A stretch of DNA of 64,000 nt from Intrasporangium flavum (GCF_001956915.1 NZ_MLJO01000002.1:62001-126000); one strand, 5' to 3'. Counted from the first letter of the stretch, positions 1-8,986 are shown. A program made the numbers and translations. The notes: a model not told the origin generated them from the letters alone.

Positions 1-144
1 CCCCGGTCCCGTGCGCGCGCGTCGGGTTGTCGCGTTCTCGTGTGCACGACGTGAGGCGGAGAGATGCTGGAGGGTGATGCGGCGCGCCGATGCCGCACGA
101 GTCCCCGCCCGGGACCGGGAGCGGGCACGGGGAAGGAGCACGCC

Positions 145-423
145 ATGAGCACGTCGTCAGGACAGACACCGTCAGGGGCTCCCGAGCTGGAGAACGCGTC
201 GGTCGACCCGTCGCTGGACCAGCTGAGGCTGCCGCCGCGCGAGGAGGGACCGCCGCCGGAGGACTACGTCGAGAACGACGACGTCCTCGACCCGCTGCCG
301 ACCCCCGACGAAGGGGACGTCGAGGACCACGTGTGGGTCGAGGAGTTCGGCGACTCCTTCTCGCGGGAGGTCGGGCGCGCCCCGTCGCAGGCGCGCGTGC
401 CGAACGAAGAGATGGAGGGCTGA
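145..423 (+). CDS. Small acidic hypothetical protein
   Basis: A 92-residue, strongly acidic protein rich in Pro, Glu and Asp, with no signal peptide, membrane segment or recognised domain. The ATG at 145 is chosen because GGAAGGAG lies at 131-138; an upstream in-frame start at 64 has no such site. Its stop is only three bases before the ATG of the M23 peptidase gene, so the two are probably co-transcribed and perhaps translationally coupled. No function can be assigned; a partner or regulator of the downstream peptidase is only a guess from position. Confidence 0.7.
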   Translation: MSTSSGQTPSGAPELENASVDPSLDQLRLPPREEGPPPEDYVENDDVLDPLPTPDEGDVEDHVWVEEFGDSFSREVGRAPSQARVPNEEMEG

Positions 424-426
424 GCG

Positions 427-1230
427 ATGGTCAGACCGGTCAGGACGTTCACGCTGGGATACGGGTTCCTCGCCCGCGGGACCCTGTGGTCGTGCGACAG
501 GGATGCCGCCGGGAAGGGCCTGCACACCGGCATCGACCTGCTCACCGACATCGGGGTCGACGTGGTCGCCGCCCGCCCGGGGCTCGCGCGCCACGTCGAC
601 TTCGGCAACGCCCTCGGCGAGCACCAGGTGGCGGTGGAGGTCGCGGACGGCACCGTCGACTTCTACGCCCACATGCGGATGCGCATCGGGCACGGCATCC
701 AGGTGAAGGCGGGCGACAAGCTCGGCGAGGTGGGCCTGGAGGGGAACACCAACACCCCGCACCTGCACCTCGAACGCCACAAGGACACGAGCGGCTGGCA
801 CTGCGGGGTCCACGTCAGCCCGCAGCCGAGCATCGACTTCCAGGTGGCGGCGGCCGTCGCGGCGCACGCCCCGCAGGCGCCCCGCGTCGACTACTCCCTG
901 CCGATGCAGTGGATCCCGGACTGGTGGCCGGAGCCGGGACAGGCCGGCAGCTACTACGGGCCGAGCACGCCCGGCAAGGCCTTCTACTCGGGCCGCGTCG
1001 CCGCCGGCACGAACCGGGGCTGGAAGGCCTCGGGGTTCCTCGACCAGCAGAGCATCCAGACGCACATCCGCCAGATCCAGAAGGCCGCCGGGGCGGGCGT
1101 CACCGGGCGCTACGACCTCGCGACCCGCGACAAGGTCCAGAAGTGGCAGCAGGACCACGACGTGTCGCCGGCCAAGGGCATCGTCGGCCAGCTGACGTGG
1201 GTGGCGATGGCGCGCGCCCACCACCAGTAG
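427..1230 (+). CDS. M23 metallopeptidase with C-terminal peptidoglycan-binding-like region
   Basis: A 267-residue protein with the LytM/M23 zinc endopeptidase pattern: HTGID (H33, D37), YAH (H82) and HLH (H112, H114), which in the family bind zinc and cleave peptidoglycan cross-bridges. Residues about 195-265 resemble a peptidoglycan-binding domain (GVTGRYDLATRDKVQKWQQ). There is no visible signal peptide or membrane segment, so the architecture resembles a phage-type endolysin more than an exported autolysin. No phage structural genes are nearby. It follows a small acidic ORF by three bases. How it reaches the wall, if it does, is not clear from the sequence. Confidence 0.8.
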   Translation: MVRPVRTFTLGYGFLARGTLWSCDRDAAGKGLHTGIDLLTDIGVDVVAARPGLARHVDFGNALGEHQVAVEVADGTVDFYAHMRMRIGHGIQVKAGDKLGEVGLEGNTNTPHLHLERHKDTSGWHCGVHVSPQPSIDFQVAAAVAAHAPQAPRVDYSLPMQWIPDWWPEPGQAGSYYGPSTPGKAFYSGRVAAGTNRGWKASGFLDQQSIQTHIRQIQKAAGAGVTGRYDLATRDKVQKWQQDHDVSPAKGIVGQLTWVAMARAHHQ

Positions 1231-1260
1231 CCCATCACCGGTAGCCCGACGCCGGGCGAC

Positions 1261-1719
1261 CTAGAGCCACCGGCGCACCCGGGCCCGGTAGGCGTCGTAG
1301 GCCGGACCGAACTTGCCCGACAGGTAGCGCTCCTCGGGCTGGATCGCGCCCCACGACAGCAGGGCGACGCCGACCGGCACGAGCACGAGCGCCCAGGCCG
1401 ACGGCACCAGCAGCGCGACGCCGACGTCGAGGGCGATCAGGCCGAGGTAGAGGGGGTTGCGGCTGACGCGGAAGGGCCCCGACTCGAGCAGCTGCGTCGT
1501 CGGGCCACCCGGGAGCACCGACGTGCCCCGCGACGCCATGACCGCCAGCGTCCAGCCGTTCCAGAGCACGAACGCGACGACGAGCACGCCACCGACCCAG
1601 CGAGCCGGCCCGGCCGGGACCGTGAACGGGTCGCCGACCCGGCTGGTCAGGCCGAGCCCCAGCAGGAGCGGCGCGCCGAGGGCGACCGGCGGCCACACCC
1701 GGAACGACGGCGCATCCAC
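1261..1719 (-). CDS. Isoprenylcysteine carboxyl methyltransferase-like membrane protein
   Basis: A 152-residue integral membrane protein with about four hydrophobic segments. The C-terminal half has the ICMT/PEMT family pattern: GPFRVSRNPLYLG followed by an EERYL...YDAYRARVRRWL ending, where the family binds S-adenosylmethionine. Bacterial members methylate unknown small or lipid substrates; real isoprenylcysteine activity is unlikely. It is a single gene, transcribed towards the preceding M23 gene with a 30-base gap between the two stops. Confidence 0.8.
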   Translation of the reverse strand: MDAPSFRVWPPVALGAPLLLGLGLTSRVGDPFTVPAGPARWVGGVLVVAFVLWNGWTLAVMASRGTSVLPGGPTTQLLESGPFRVSRNPLYLGLIALDVGVALLVPSAWALVLVPVGVALLSWGAIQPEERYLSGKFGPAYDAYRARVRRWL

Positions 1720-1955
1720 GCAGCGATCGTCCCACCGGCCGCGGACCCGGGGAGGGTTCCGGCTTTGGCGATTCCGGGGACAGCGTCCCGGGCCGGTGCC
1801 AGTCTGGGAAGCGGCTCGACAACCGGTCGAACTGACGGTGGCGGCGCGTTGAACAGCGAGCGCGCCGGCGCCGGCGCCGGGGGTCAGGCCTCAGGTTCGA
1901 GGGGACGCCGGTCCCGGGACGAGGCGCAACGGCTGACGTCCAGGTCGACGGCAAG

Positions 1956-1988
1956 GGTCCCCGCGGCGTGGGCAGCGCCGCGGGGACC
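1956..1988 (-). terminator. Intrinsic terminator-like hairpin after the two-component operon
   Basis: Perfect 13-bp inverted repeat (GGTCCCCGCGGCG / CGCCGCGGGGACC) with a seven-base loop, 16 bp beyond the histidine kinase stop. No T-run follows, as is usual in high-GC actinobacteria. The rest of the 1720-2003 gap shows no gene. Confidence 0.75.
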
Positions 1989-2003
1989 ATCTCGTGCCCG
2001 GTC

Positions 2004-3080
2004 TCAGGCGGCGGGGAGCCGGACGGTGACGCACAGGCCCCCGGTCGGGCGGGCCGCGAGGGTGAGCGTGCCGTCGTGCGCCTGCACGAGGCGGTCGACG
2101 ATCGCGAGTCCCAGCCCGACGCCGGAGTGGTCGGCGTGGACGCGGTCGGTGCCGCGCCGGAACGGCTCGGTGAGCGTCGACACCAGGCGCGGGCTGAGCA
2201 CCTCGCCGGTGTTCTCCACGGTGAGCAGCGCGGCGCCCGCCTCGACGCTCGTCCTGATCAGGACGGTGCCGTGCTCGGCCACGTTGTGGACGATCGCGTT
2301 GTGCACGAGGTTCGTCGCCATCTGCAGCAGCAGCGTCGGGGAGCCCGTGGTCGGGGCCCGCTCGCCGGACGCCTCGAGGGTGACGCCGTGCCGCGCGGCC
2401 AGGGGCAGGAGCGTCTCGGTGACCTCCTCGGCGAGGAGAGACAGGTCGACGGGTTCGCGGGTGAACGACCGCTGGTCGGCGCGGCTGAGCAGCAGGAGGG
2501 CCTCGGTGAGGTCGATGGCCCGGGCGTTGACGACCTGGAGGCGGTCGAGCAGCTCGCCGACGTCGCGGTCGGGGTCCCGGCGGGCCACGTCGAGGAGGGT
2601 CTGCGTGATGGCGAGGGGGGTGCGCAGCTCGTGGGAGGCATTGGCGGCGAAGCGCTGCTGCTCGGCCACGTGGGCCTCGAGGCGCGCGAGCATGGCGTCG
2701 AAGCTGTCGGCGAGCTCGCGGAACTCGTCGCGGTGGCCCTCCAGCTCGATGCGGTGCGACAGCGACCCGGTCGCGGCCCGACGCGTGGCGGAGGTGATGC
2801 GCGTCAGGGGAGCGAGCATCCGCCCGGCGAGGAACCAGCCGCCCACGAGGCCGAGGACGAGCAGGACGACGAGGGCCTGGACCGCCCGGGGCGTGAACGC
2901 GTCCGCGAGGTCCGAACGCGTCGGGGTGAACGGCCCGGGGCCGAAGGTCGACCGGTCGGGCACGTAGCGCAGCAGGAAGACCCAGACCGTGGCGAGCAGC
3001 AGTCCGCCGGCGACCATGAGGAACCCGGCGTAGCTGAGGGTGAGCTTGAGGCGGACGCTCATCCCCGGGGTCCTATCCAC
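2004..3080 (-). CDS. Sensor histidine kinase (HAMP, HisKA, HATPase)
   Basis: A 358-residue membrane kinase. An N-terminal membrane segment (LTLSYAGFLMVAGGLLLATV), a short extracytoplasmic loop and a second segment (about 115-135) precede a HAMP linker. The H box is ASHELRTPLAI; the N box is ATNLVHNAIVHN; the G boxes include VENTGEV and GVGLGLAI. It should autophosphorylate and pass phosphate to the adjacent response regulator. The GTG at 3080 is chosen because GGAGG lies five bases upstream; it overlaps the end of the regulator gene by 8 bp. An ATG at 3062 is the alternative. The short sensor loop suggests it senses an envelope state rather than a large ligand. Confidence 0.88.
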   Translation of the reverse strand: MDRTPGMSVRLKLTLSYAGFLMVAGGLLLATVWVFLLRYVPDRSTFGPGPFTPTRSDLADAFTPRAVQALVVLLVLGLVGGWFLAGRMLAPLTRITSATRRAATGSLSHRIELEGHRDEFRELADSFDAMLARLEAHVAEQQRFAANASHELRTPLAITQTLLDVARRDPDRDVGELLDRLQVVNARAIDLTEALLLLSRADQRSFTREPVDLSLLAEEVTETLLPLAARHGVTLEASGERAPTTGSPTLLLQMATNLVHNAIVHNVAEHGTVLIRTSVEAGAALLTVENTGEVLSPRLVSTLTEPFRRGTDRVHADHSGVGLGLAIVDRLVQAHDGTLTLAARPTGGLCVTVRLPAA

Positions 3081-3789
3081 GATGTCCTCCTGCGCGGTCG
3101 GTGGTGCCGGCCGTGCCGGCGGTGCCCGGCTCGCTGTCGATGCGGTAGCCGACGCCCGGGACGGTGACGATGACCCAGGGCTCGCCGAGCCGCTTGCGCA
3201 GCGCGGACACGGTGATGCGCACCGCGTTGGTGAACGGGTCGGCGTTCTCGTCCCAGGCGCGCTCGAGCAGCTGCTCGGCGCTGACGACGCCACCCTCGGC
3301 GGCGAGGAGCACCTCGAGCACCGCGAACTGCTTGCGGGTCAGCGCGACGTAGCGGCCGTCACGGTAGACCTCGCGGCGGAACGGGTCGAGCCGCAGGCCG
3401 GCGAGCTCGCGGACAGGCGGCCGGTGGTGGGCCCGCCGGCGGTCCAACGCCCGCAGCCGCAGCACGAGCTCCTGGAAGTCGAAGGGCTTGGTCAGGTAGT
3501 CGTCGGCGCCGAGCTCGAACCCGGACGCCTTGTCGTCGAGCCGGTCGGCGGCGGTCAGCATGAGGATCGGCATGCCGGAGCCGGACGCGACGATGTGCCG
3601 GGCGATCTCGTCGCCCGACGGGCCCGGGACGTCGCGGTCGAGCACGGCGATGTCGTAGGTGTTGGTGCCCAGCAGCTCGAGCGCGGTCTCGCCGTCGCCG
3701 GCGACGTCGGCGGCGATCGCCTCCAGGCGCAGCCCGGTGCGGACGGCATCCGCCAGGTACGGCTCGTCCTCGACCACCAGCACGCGCAT
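3073..3789 (-). CDS. OmpR/PhoB-family response regulator
   Basis: A 238-residue regulator. The receiver domain (1-115) has the acidic pocket (EDE), phospho-acceptor D51 and K101 (LTKPFD). A winged-helix DNA-binding domain follows (about 135-230; AVRITVSALRKRLGEP, VPGVGYRID). It is transcribed first in an operon with the histidine kinase. The divergent genes starting at 3877 encode VanY-like and VanZ-like proteins, so they are the most likely targets, as in VanRS systems; this is an inference from position. The 87-bp divergent gap would hold both promoters. Confidence 0.9.
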   Translation of the reverse strand: MRVLVVEDEPYLADAVRTGLRLEAIAADVAGDGETALELLGTNTYDIAVLDRDVPGPSGDEIARHIVASGSGMPILMLTAADRLDDKASGFELGADDYLTKPFDFQELVLRLRALDRRRAHHRPPVRELAGLRLDPFRREVYRDGRYVALTRKQFAVLEVLLAAEGGVVSAEQLLERAWDENADPFTNAVRITVSALRKRLGEPWVIVTVPGVGYRIDSEPGTAGTAGTTDRAGGHRG

Positions 3790-3876
3790 GACTCGATGCT
3801 AGAGAGGCGCACCTTTCGTCCGCGTATCGAAATCCGCAGACGGGCCGGCAACACGTCGCTGCCTTGACTGGGTCGC

Positions 3877-4629
3877 ATGCCGACGAACCGACAACGCCCG
3901 ACCCATCACCTGACCCGATCGACCCTGGTCGCAGTCCTTCTCGCCGCCGCGGCCCTTCCTGCCCTCGCCGGGTGCAGCGCCGGCGGCGACCCTGCCGGCC
4001 CCTCCGCGACGAGGGCGCTCGCGGGCTCACCGGACGCGGCCTCGCCCGGCAAGTCGGCGGGCCCGTCACGCGGTGCGTCGGCCGACGCGTCGGGGAAGGC
4101 CTCGCCCGTGGGCCGCCGAAGCGTGCGCGTCGCGCAGCCGCCTCCCGGCGCGCCGGAGGGCGACGCCCACGCGCGGCTCGGCGCTGCGGACGGGGAGGTC
4201 CCCTCCGGTGTGACGGCCTTCGACGACTACCCCGCCGTCGACAACCTCGACCCCGCGCTGCTCGGTGCCCTCCGTGCCGCGTCGAGGCAGGCCGGGGCCG
4301 ACGGCGTCGAGATCTACGTCTCGAGCGGTTGGCGGTCCAGGGCCTACCAGGAGCAGCTCCTCGACCAGGCCGTCGCGCGGTACGGCTCGCGCGAGGAGGC
4401 GGCCCGCTGGGTCTCGACGCCTGCCACGTCGGCGCACGTGTCGGGGCACGCCGTCGACGTCGGGAGGTCGGACGCCGCGGAGTGGCTGGCCGACCACGGT
4501 GCCCGGTTCGGCCTGTGCCGGGTCTACGACAACGAGCCGTGGCACTTCGAGCTGCGGCCCGACGCCGTGAGTCAGGGCTGCCCGGCCGGGTACGCCGACC
4601 CGACGCAGGACCCGAGGACCCAGCGGTGA
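3877..4629 (+). CDS. VanY-like M15 D,D-carboxypeptidase lipoprotein
   Basis: A 250-residue lipoprotein with a lipobox ending at C33 (LPALAGC), a disordered Ser/Ala/Pro linker to about residue 110, then an M15B peptidase domain. Zinc and catalytic residues are visible: SAHVSGHAVDVG (H187, D194) and NEPWHFE (E220, H223). The family removes the terminal D-Ala from peptidoglycan stem pentapeptides outside the cell. Its stop overlaps the GTG of the VanZ-like gene (GTGA), so the two are coupled. It is divergent from a two-component system. No vanH, vanA or vanX homologue is present, so classical glycopeptide resistance is not implied. Confidence 0.88.
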   Translation: MPTNRQRPTHHLTRSTLVAVLLAAAALPALAGCSAGGDPAGPSATRALAGSPDAASPGKSAGPSRGASADASGKASPVGRRSVRVAQPPPGAPEGDAHARLGAADGEVPSGVTAFDDYPAVDNLDPALLGALRAASRQAGADGVEIYVSSGWRSRAYQEQLLDQAVARYGSREEAARWVSTPATSAHVSGHAVDVGRSDAAEWLADHGARFGLCRVYDNEPWHFELRPDAVSQGCPAGYADPTQDPRTQR

Positions 4630-5258
4630 CCGTCGGCCTGCGGGGCACCGCGCCCCACCCCGTCCCGGGTCCTCCACGGACGCTGCTGCCCGACGACGCC
4701 TGGCACGGCTACCTCGCCGTGTACGACCACCTGGCCTCGGTGACCATCGCCGTACTGCCGATGGTCGCACTGGCGGCCTGGGTGCTGGCACGGAGGCGGC
4801 GGAGCGCCGGCGTTGAACCCGGGTGGGCGACGCGCACCGCCGTGACCGAGGTGGGCCTGGTGTACGCGATGCTGCCGGCGCTGTGGCTGACCCTTGACCC
4901 GGGCGCCCGCGCGGGCTCCGTCACCGGCGCCGTGAGCCTCGTGCCGCTGCAGGACCTGCCCCACATGGGGACCTTCCAGGTCGTCGGCAACCTCCTGCTC
5001 CTGGCGGTACCGGGGTTTCTCGCGCCGCTGCGGTTCGCGGTCGTCGCGTCGCTGCCGCGGATGCTCGTGGCCGCGGCCGCCGTCTCCGCGTCGATCGAGA
5101 CCGCCCAGTACGTCCTGCAGCTGGACCGCGTGTCCTCCGTCGACGACGTGCTGCTCAACACCATCGGTGCCGGGCTGGCGGCCCTCGCCTCCCGACGCGG
5201 GTGGCGCGGCAGGCGTGACCGCGACCTCACGCGACCGCGACGAGCGGCCGTGGTGTGA
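4626..5258 (+). CDS. VanZ-family membrane protein
   Basis: A 210-residue membrane protein with four or five hydrophobic segments and the VanZ signature near the C-terminus (SIETAQYVLQL, R, then SVDDVLLNTIGA). VanZ proteins lower susceptibility to teicoplanin and other envelope-acting compounds by a poorly understood route. The start is the GTG at 4626, which overlaps the stop of the VanY-like gene by three bases. The long in-frame upstream ORF is a shadow of the VanY gene. Coupled expression with VanY and a divergent histidine kinase/regulator pair suggests an envelope-stress module. Confidence 0.85.
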   Translation: MTVGLRGTAPHPVPGPPRTLLPDDAWHGYLAVYDHLASVTIAVLPMVALAAWVLARRRRSAGVEPGWATRTAVTEVGLVYAMLPALWLTLDPGARAGSVTGAVSLVPLQDLPHMGTFQVVGNLLLLAVPGFLAPLRFAVVASLPRMLVAAAAVSASIETAQYVLQLDRVSSVDDVLLNTIGAGLAALASRRGWRGRRDRDLTRPRRAAVV

Positions 5259-5265
5259 TCGTCGC

Positions 5266-6264
5266 GTGGACAGTGACGACCGCCCCCGCCGGAGCGGGCT
5301 GCTCGACGTCGGCGACGGCAATGACGTGTATTGGGAGGAATGGGGAGCCGCGGACGGTGTGCCGGCGCTCTACGTCCACGGTGGCCCCGGAGGGGCTCTC
5401 GGTGCGAGTGCCTACCGTGAGCGGTTCGACCTGGGCGCGACGCGGGTGGTGGGCTTCGAGCAGCGCGGGTGCGGTCGCTCGACACCGCACGCCGGAGACG
5501 CCAAGGCGTCGCTCGCGACCAACGACACCCCGCACCTCGTCGCCGACATGGAGGCGTTGCGCGTCCACCTCGGCATCGACGCGTGGGTGATCAACGGCGT
5601 CTCCTGGGGCTCGACGCTCGCGCTGGCCTACGCGCAGGAGCATGCGGCGCGCGTCCTCGGGGTCGTCCTCTACGCGGTGACGACGACGAGCCGGTCCGAG
5701 GTGGACTGGATCACCGAGGGCATGGGCGCGATCTTCCCCGAGGCCTGGGACCGGTTCGCCGGTCACGCCGAGCGGGCCGGCATCGGCTACCGCCGCGGTG
5801 AGGCGCGCCTGGTCGAGGCCTACGCAAGGCTGCTGGAGTCGCCGGACCCGCAGGTGCGCGACGCCGCCTCGCGCGAGTGGGCCCTCTGGGAGGACACCCA
5901 CGTCAGCATCGGCGCCGGCGGCTTCCACCGGCATCCCCGCTGGGACGACGACCGGTTCAGGCACGCCTTCGCACGGCTGACGACCCACTACTGGTCCCAC
6001 GACGGCTTCTGCGACCCGCCGATCCTCGAGCGGATGAACCGGCTGCGGAGCATCCCGGCGACCCTCGTCCACGGACGGCGCGACATCTCGAGCCCGGTGA
6101 CGACGGCGTGGCGCCTGCACCGGTCGTGGCCCGGATCCGAGCTGCTCGTCGACGAGGGCGACGGGCACGGCGGCACCTCGATGACGGCCCGCTGGTACGC
6201 CGCCAACGCCGCCCTCGTCGCCCGGGTGCGACGCCAACACCGGTCCGAACCGCCGGCACCGTAG
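5266..6264 (+). CDS. pip: Proline iminopeptidase-type S33 alpha/beta hydrolase
   Basis: A 332-residue cytoplasmic serine peptidase. The oxyanion motif HGGPGG (39-44), the nucleophile elbow GVSWGS (S113), the acid near HGRRDISSP and the histidine in GDGHGG match proline iminopeptidases, which release N-terminal proline from peptides. An ERxxxFD stretch and the DQRG-like motif FEQRGCGRS also fit. The GTG at 5266 gives a family-typical length; longer in-frame starts would run into vanZ. It starts 8 bp after vanZ, so read-through transcription is possible, but no functional link is evident. Confidence 0.85.
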   Translation: MDSDDRPRRSGLLDVGDGNDVYWEEWGAADGVPALYVHGGPGGALGASAYRERFDLGATRVVGFEQRGCGRSTPHAGDAKASLATNDTPHLVADMEALRVHLGIDAWVINGVSWGSTLALAYAQEHAARVLGVVLYAVTTTSRSEVDWITEGMGAIFPEAWDRFAGHAERAGIGYRRGEARLVEAYARLLESPDPQVRDAASREWALWEDTHVSIGAGGFHRHPRWDDDRFRHAFARLTTHYWSHDGFCDPPILERMNRLRSIPATLVHGRRDISSPVTTAWRLHRSWPGSELLVDEGDGHGGTSMTARWYAANAALVARVRRQHRSEPPAP

Positions 6265-6329
6265 GTCGGCCCGTGGCGCCCCGCGCTTGCGGGCACGGCC
6301 GGGTCGCCGGGCCGGCTCCGCACGCGGCC

Positions 6330-6668
6330 TCAGGGCTCCACGCAGAACTCGTTGCCCTCGGGATCTGCCATGACGACGAGCTCGCCGTCGGCACCGATGA
6401 TGCTGCCGCCGAGCGCGACGAGCCGCTCCACCTCGGCGCCGACCGGCCCCATCGCCCTGAGGTCGAAGTGCTGGCGGTTCTTGGCGGTCTTCGGCTCCGG
6501 CACGCGTCGGAACCACAGGTTGGGCCCGCCCCACCCGGCCGGCTCGACCCACGCGCGGTCGGTGGTGCTGTCCTCGTCGACGTTCGAGCCCAGCGCGGCG
6601 GCCCAGAAGGTCGCGAGCGCGAGGGCGTCGGCGCAGTCGAACGTCACGGACTTCACGTGAGACACCAT
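6330..6668 (-). CDS. VOC (glyoxalase/bleomycin-resistance fold) protein
   Basis: A 112-residue protein of the vicinal oxygen chelate superfamily, starting at MVSHVKSVTFDCAD and ending DPEGNEFCVEP, the usual closing strand with its metal-ligand Glu. An HFDL element carries another likely ligand. This subgroup is common in actinobacteria and is usually annotated as glyoxalase-like; the substrate cannot be predicted. The ATG at 6668 fits the fold start. It is convergent with the proline iminopeptidase gene and divergent from the DUF1810 gene. Confidence 0.8.
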   Translation of the reverse strand: MVSHVKSVTFDCADALALATFWAAALGSNVDEDSTTDRAWVEPAGWGGPNLWFRRVPEPKTAKNRQHFDLRAMGPVGAEVERLVALGGSIIGADGELVVMADPEGNEFCVEP

Positions 6669-6729
6669 GTTGAGGAATCTAGGGCGTCGTGCACCGCGCG
6701 GCACCCACGACGTGAGGGACGATCGAGGC

Positions 6730-7173
6730 ATGGCTGACGACACCTTCGACCTCGCCCGCTTCGTGGCGGCCCAGGACGACGGCGGCACCTACGATCGGGC
6801 GCTCGCCGAGCTGCATGCCGGGCGGAAGCGGTCGCACTGGATGTGGTTCGTCTTCCCGCAGGTGGCGGGGCTCGGATCGAGTCCGGCGGCTCGCACCTAC
6901 GCGATCAGCGGGGTCGACGAGGCCCGCGCCTACCTGGCCCACCCGGTGCTCGGGGCCCGGCTCCGCGAGGCCGCGCTCGCCGTCACCGACCTGGGCGCCC
7001 GGGACCCGGCCGCCGTCATGGGCTCGAGCATCGACGCGATGAAGCTGCGCTCGTCCATGACGCTCTTCGCCGTGGCGGCGCGGGACGAGGACGACGCGCG
7101 CCTCTTCCGGGGCGTCCTGGACCGGTACTTCGCCGGCCAGGAGGACCCCAGGACCACCACCCTGCTCACCTGA
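6730..7173 (+). CDS. DUF1810 family protein
   Basis: A 147-residue soluble protein with the DUF1810 hallmarks: DLARFVAAQD near the start, GRKRSHWMWFVFPQVAGLG, YAISGVDEARAYLAHPVLG, and a C-terminal YFAGQEDPRT. The family is widespread and predicted to be a small alpha-helical cytoplasmic protein of unknown function. The ATG at 6730 is chosen because the conserved region begins within ten residues. It is monocistronic as far as can be seen. The gap from 7174 to 7366 holds no recognisable gene. Confidence 0.85.
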   Translation: MADDTFDLARFVAAQDDGGTYDRALAELHAGRKRSHWMWFVFPQVAGLGSSPAARTYAISGVDEARAYLAHPVLGARLREAALAVTDLGARDPAAVMGSSIDAMKLRSSMTLFAVAARDEDDARLFRGVLDRYFAGQEDPRTTTLLT

Positions 7174-7366
7174 GCCGCCCGGCGCCGATCCCGCCGACGG
7201 CCGATCGCCCTGTGTTCACGGACTGTTCGGCCATCGGTCGGTGACCGTGGATGCCGATCGGGATCGTGGCCGGATAGCGTCCTACGTGCAGGCCGCAGTG
7301 ACCGCAGGTGCGGTCGTGCCGGACGCCGTGATGGCCGAGTTGGTGCTCATGACGTCCGACACGCGA

Positions 7367-8893
7367 TCAGGCCCAACGTCGAACCTGCTTGCGGCAGAAC
7401 GCCTTCCAGGCAGACTCGAACTCAGCTTCGGCTCGTTCGGCGCGCGCCTGCTCGAGGGCGTGGAGGCGACCGTAGGTGAAGCCGTTCTCGCCCGCGAGGT
7501 GGGCCTGCACGCCCAGCTCGCGCAGCCGCACGCGCGCCGTCACCGCGTCCTGGTGGGTCCCGAGGATCTTCTGCACCCGCTTGGCGTCCTTGGCCAGCGA
7601 ACGAGCTCGCTTGCCCGACGCGCGCTCCGCGGACTCGGCCGCGTAGCGCAGGCGCTTGGCCTTCTTGCGGGCCTCGTGGAAGGCCGCGTCGCGCTCGGCC
7701 TGGCCGGAGGCGTCTGCGATGTCCCCCACGGCACGGCGGAGCCGCTCGAGGTCGCGGGCCAGCAGCCGACGCGCCATCTTGCGTGCCGGGTTCGCGGCAG
7801 CGGACTCCAGCGGCGGGTCGGCCAGGAGCGCGTCGAGGGTGTCGAGCAGTCGCAGGTACCGCTCGCTGTCGATCGCCTCGCCGACCTTGGCGAGCCCGGA
7901 CGCGTGGTCCGCGCCCAGCTCGTCGTCGATGCGGTTCGCGACGGGCCCCATGACCAGCTCCGGGGGCTCGGCCGAGACGACCTCGACCAGGTGCTCGCGC
8001 AGCACCTGGGCATCGCGTGCCGGCGCGAGCTCCTGCCCGATCCAGCGCAGCTCCTCCCGGACAGGGTCGGTGGCTGCACGGTCGAGCACGGGCCGGAAAG
8101 TCGTGAGGGCGGAGCGCAACGTCCGGGCGGCGATGCGGAGGCGGTGGACCGACTCGGGCAGCCCTGCGCGGAGGCGCGCATCCTGCTCGTTCAGCCGCGC
8201 CACCTGCGCTGCGAGGTGCGTCGACAGCAGCTCGCCGACCGACCCTTCAGGCAGCTCGGCGCGCAGGGGCCCGGCGGGGGTCCGGGTGAGCGGGTCGCCC
8301 AGTGCGCGAGCGAGTTTCGAGGCTGACGCCGCAGGTGCTGCGCCGGCCTCGAGAAGGACGTCGGCGAGGGCATCGAGCACCGAGGCCGGGCCCCGGTCGA
8401 GCTCGACCTCCCACTCACGCCACGTCTGCTCCGGGCTGTCGGTCTCGAGCAGGCGGGCGCGCACCGAGTCGTCGGTGACCCGGGCCAGGACGCTGCCGTC
8501 GGCATCGCGCACGGCGTACTCGCGCCGGGCCGTGCTCAGGGTCACGACGGGGGCGAGCGGCCGGTTCCGGGTGATGCCGCGGGCGCGGGCGCGCAGCTCC
8601 TCGGGAAGCCCGTCGTCCGCGCTCCCGAGCGGCACGCGCACCTCCGTGCGGGTGTCCGGCCCGGCGGGCAGCTTGAGGGTCCACCCGTCGTCGGTGCCCC
8701 CGGAGCGCCTCCGCAGCGTCATCCCGTGCCGCGCGAGGTCGTGGTCGGGCGTGTCGTAGTACACGGCCTCGAGATCGTGGTCGTCGGGCTGTTCGACCGA
8801 GACGACGCCCTCGGCCGCAGTGAGGTTGGGGAAGACGGTCTCCGCCCCCACGTCGAACTTGCGCTCGGTCTCGTTCACCTCGGAAGCGGCCAT
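7367..8893 (-). CDS. CYTH and CHAD domain protein
   Basis: A 508-residue protein. The N-terminal CYTH domain (about 6-200) has the ExExK triphosphate-binding motif ETERK (E8, E10, K12) and alternating charged strands. The C-terminal CHAD domain (about 225-505) is a helical, His/Arg/Lys-rich bundle (LRIAARTLRSALTTFRPVL; EARKKAKRLRYAAES). CYTH domains hydrolyse or bind inorganic tripolyphosphate and related triphosphates; CHAD domains bind polyphosphate. The fusion is probably a polyphosphate-granule-associated triphosphatase. The gene stands alone and is divergent from the DUF1905 gene. Confidence 0.92.
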   Translation of the reverse strand: MAASEVNETERKFDVGAETVFPNLTAAEGVVSVEQPDDHDLEAVYYDTPDHDLARHGMTLRRRSGGTDDGWTLKLPAGPDTRTEVRVPLGSADDGLPEELRARARGITRNRPLAPVVTLSTARREYAVRDADGSVLARVTDDSVRARLLETDSPEQTWREWEVELDRGPASVLDALADVLLEAGAAPAASASKLARALGDPLTRTPAGPLRAELPEGSVGELLSTHLAAQVARLNEQDARLRAGLPESVHRLRIAARTLRSALTTFRPVLDRAATDPVREELRWIGQELAPARDAQVLREHLVEVVSAEPPELVMGPVANRIDDELGADHASGLAKVGEAIDSERYLRLLDTLDALLADPPLESAAANPARKMARRLLARDLERLRRAVGDIADASGQAERDAAFHEARKKAKRLRYAAESAERASGKRARSLAKDAKRVQKILGTHQDAVTARVRLRELGVQAHLAGENGFTYGRLHALEQARAERAEAEFESAWKAFCRKQVRRWA

Positions 8894-8986
8894 GCTCCGA
8901 TCTTGGTCCGCCGGGCCGCGCTGGCAAAGACCCCCGGGCTCACACGTACCGGCTCGCGGACCGGCCGCCGCGGCTAGGGTGCCCGT

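Noticed and set aside
427..1230. Prophage remnant around the endolysin-like M23 enzyme
   Set aside because: No holin, integrase, capsid or tail gene, attachment repeat or shift in base composition is visible nearby.
3877..5258. Classical vancomycin resistance cluster
   Set aside because: Only VanY- and VanZ-like genes are present; there is no D-lactate dehydrogenase, D-Ala-D-Lac ligase or VanX dipeptidase.
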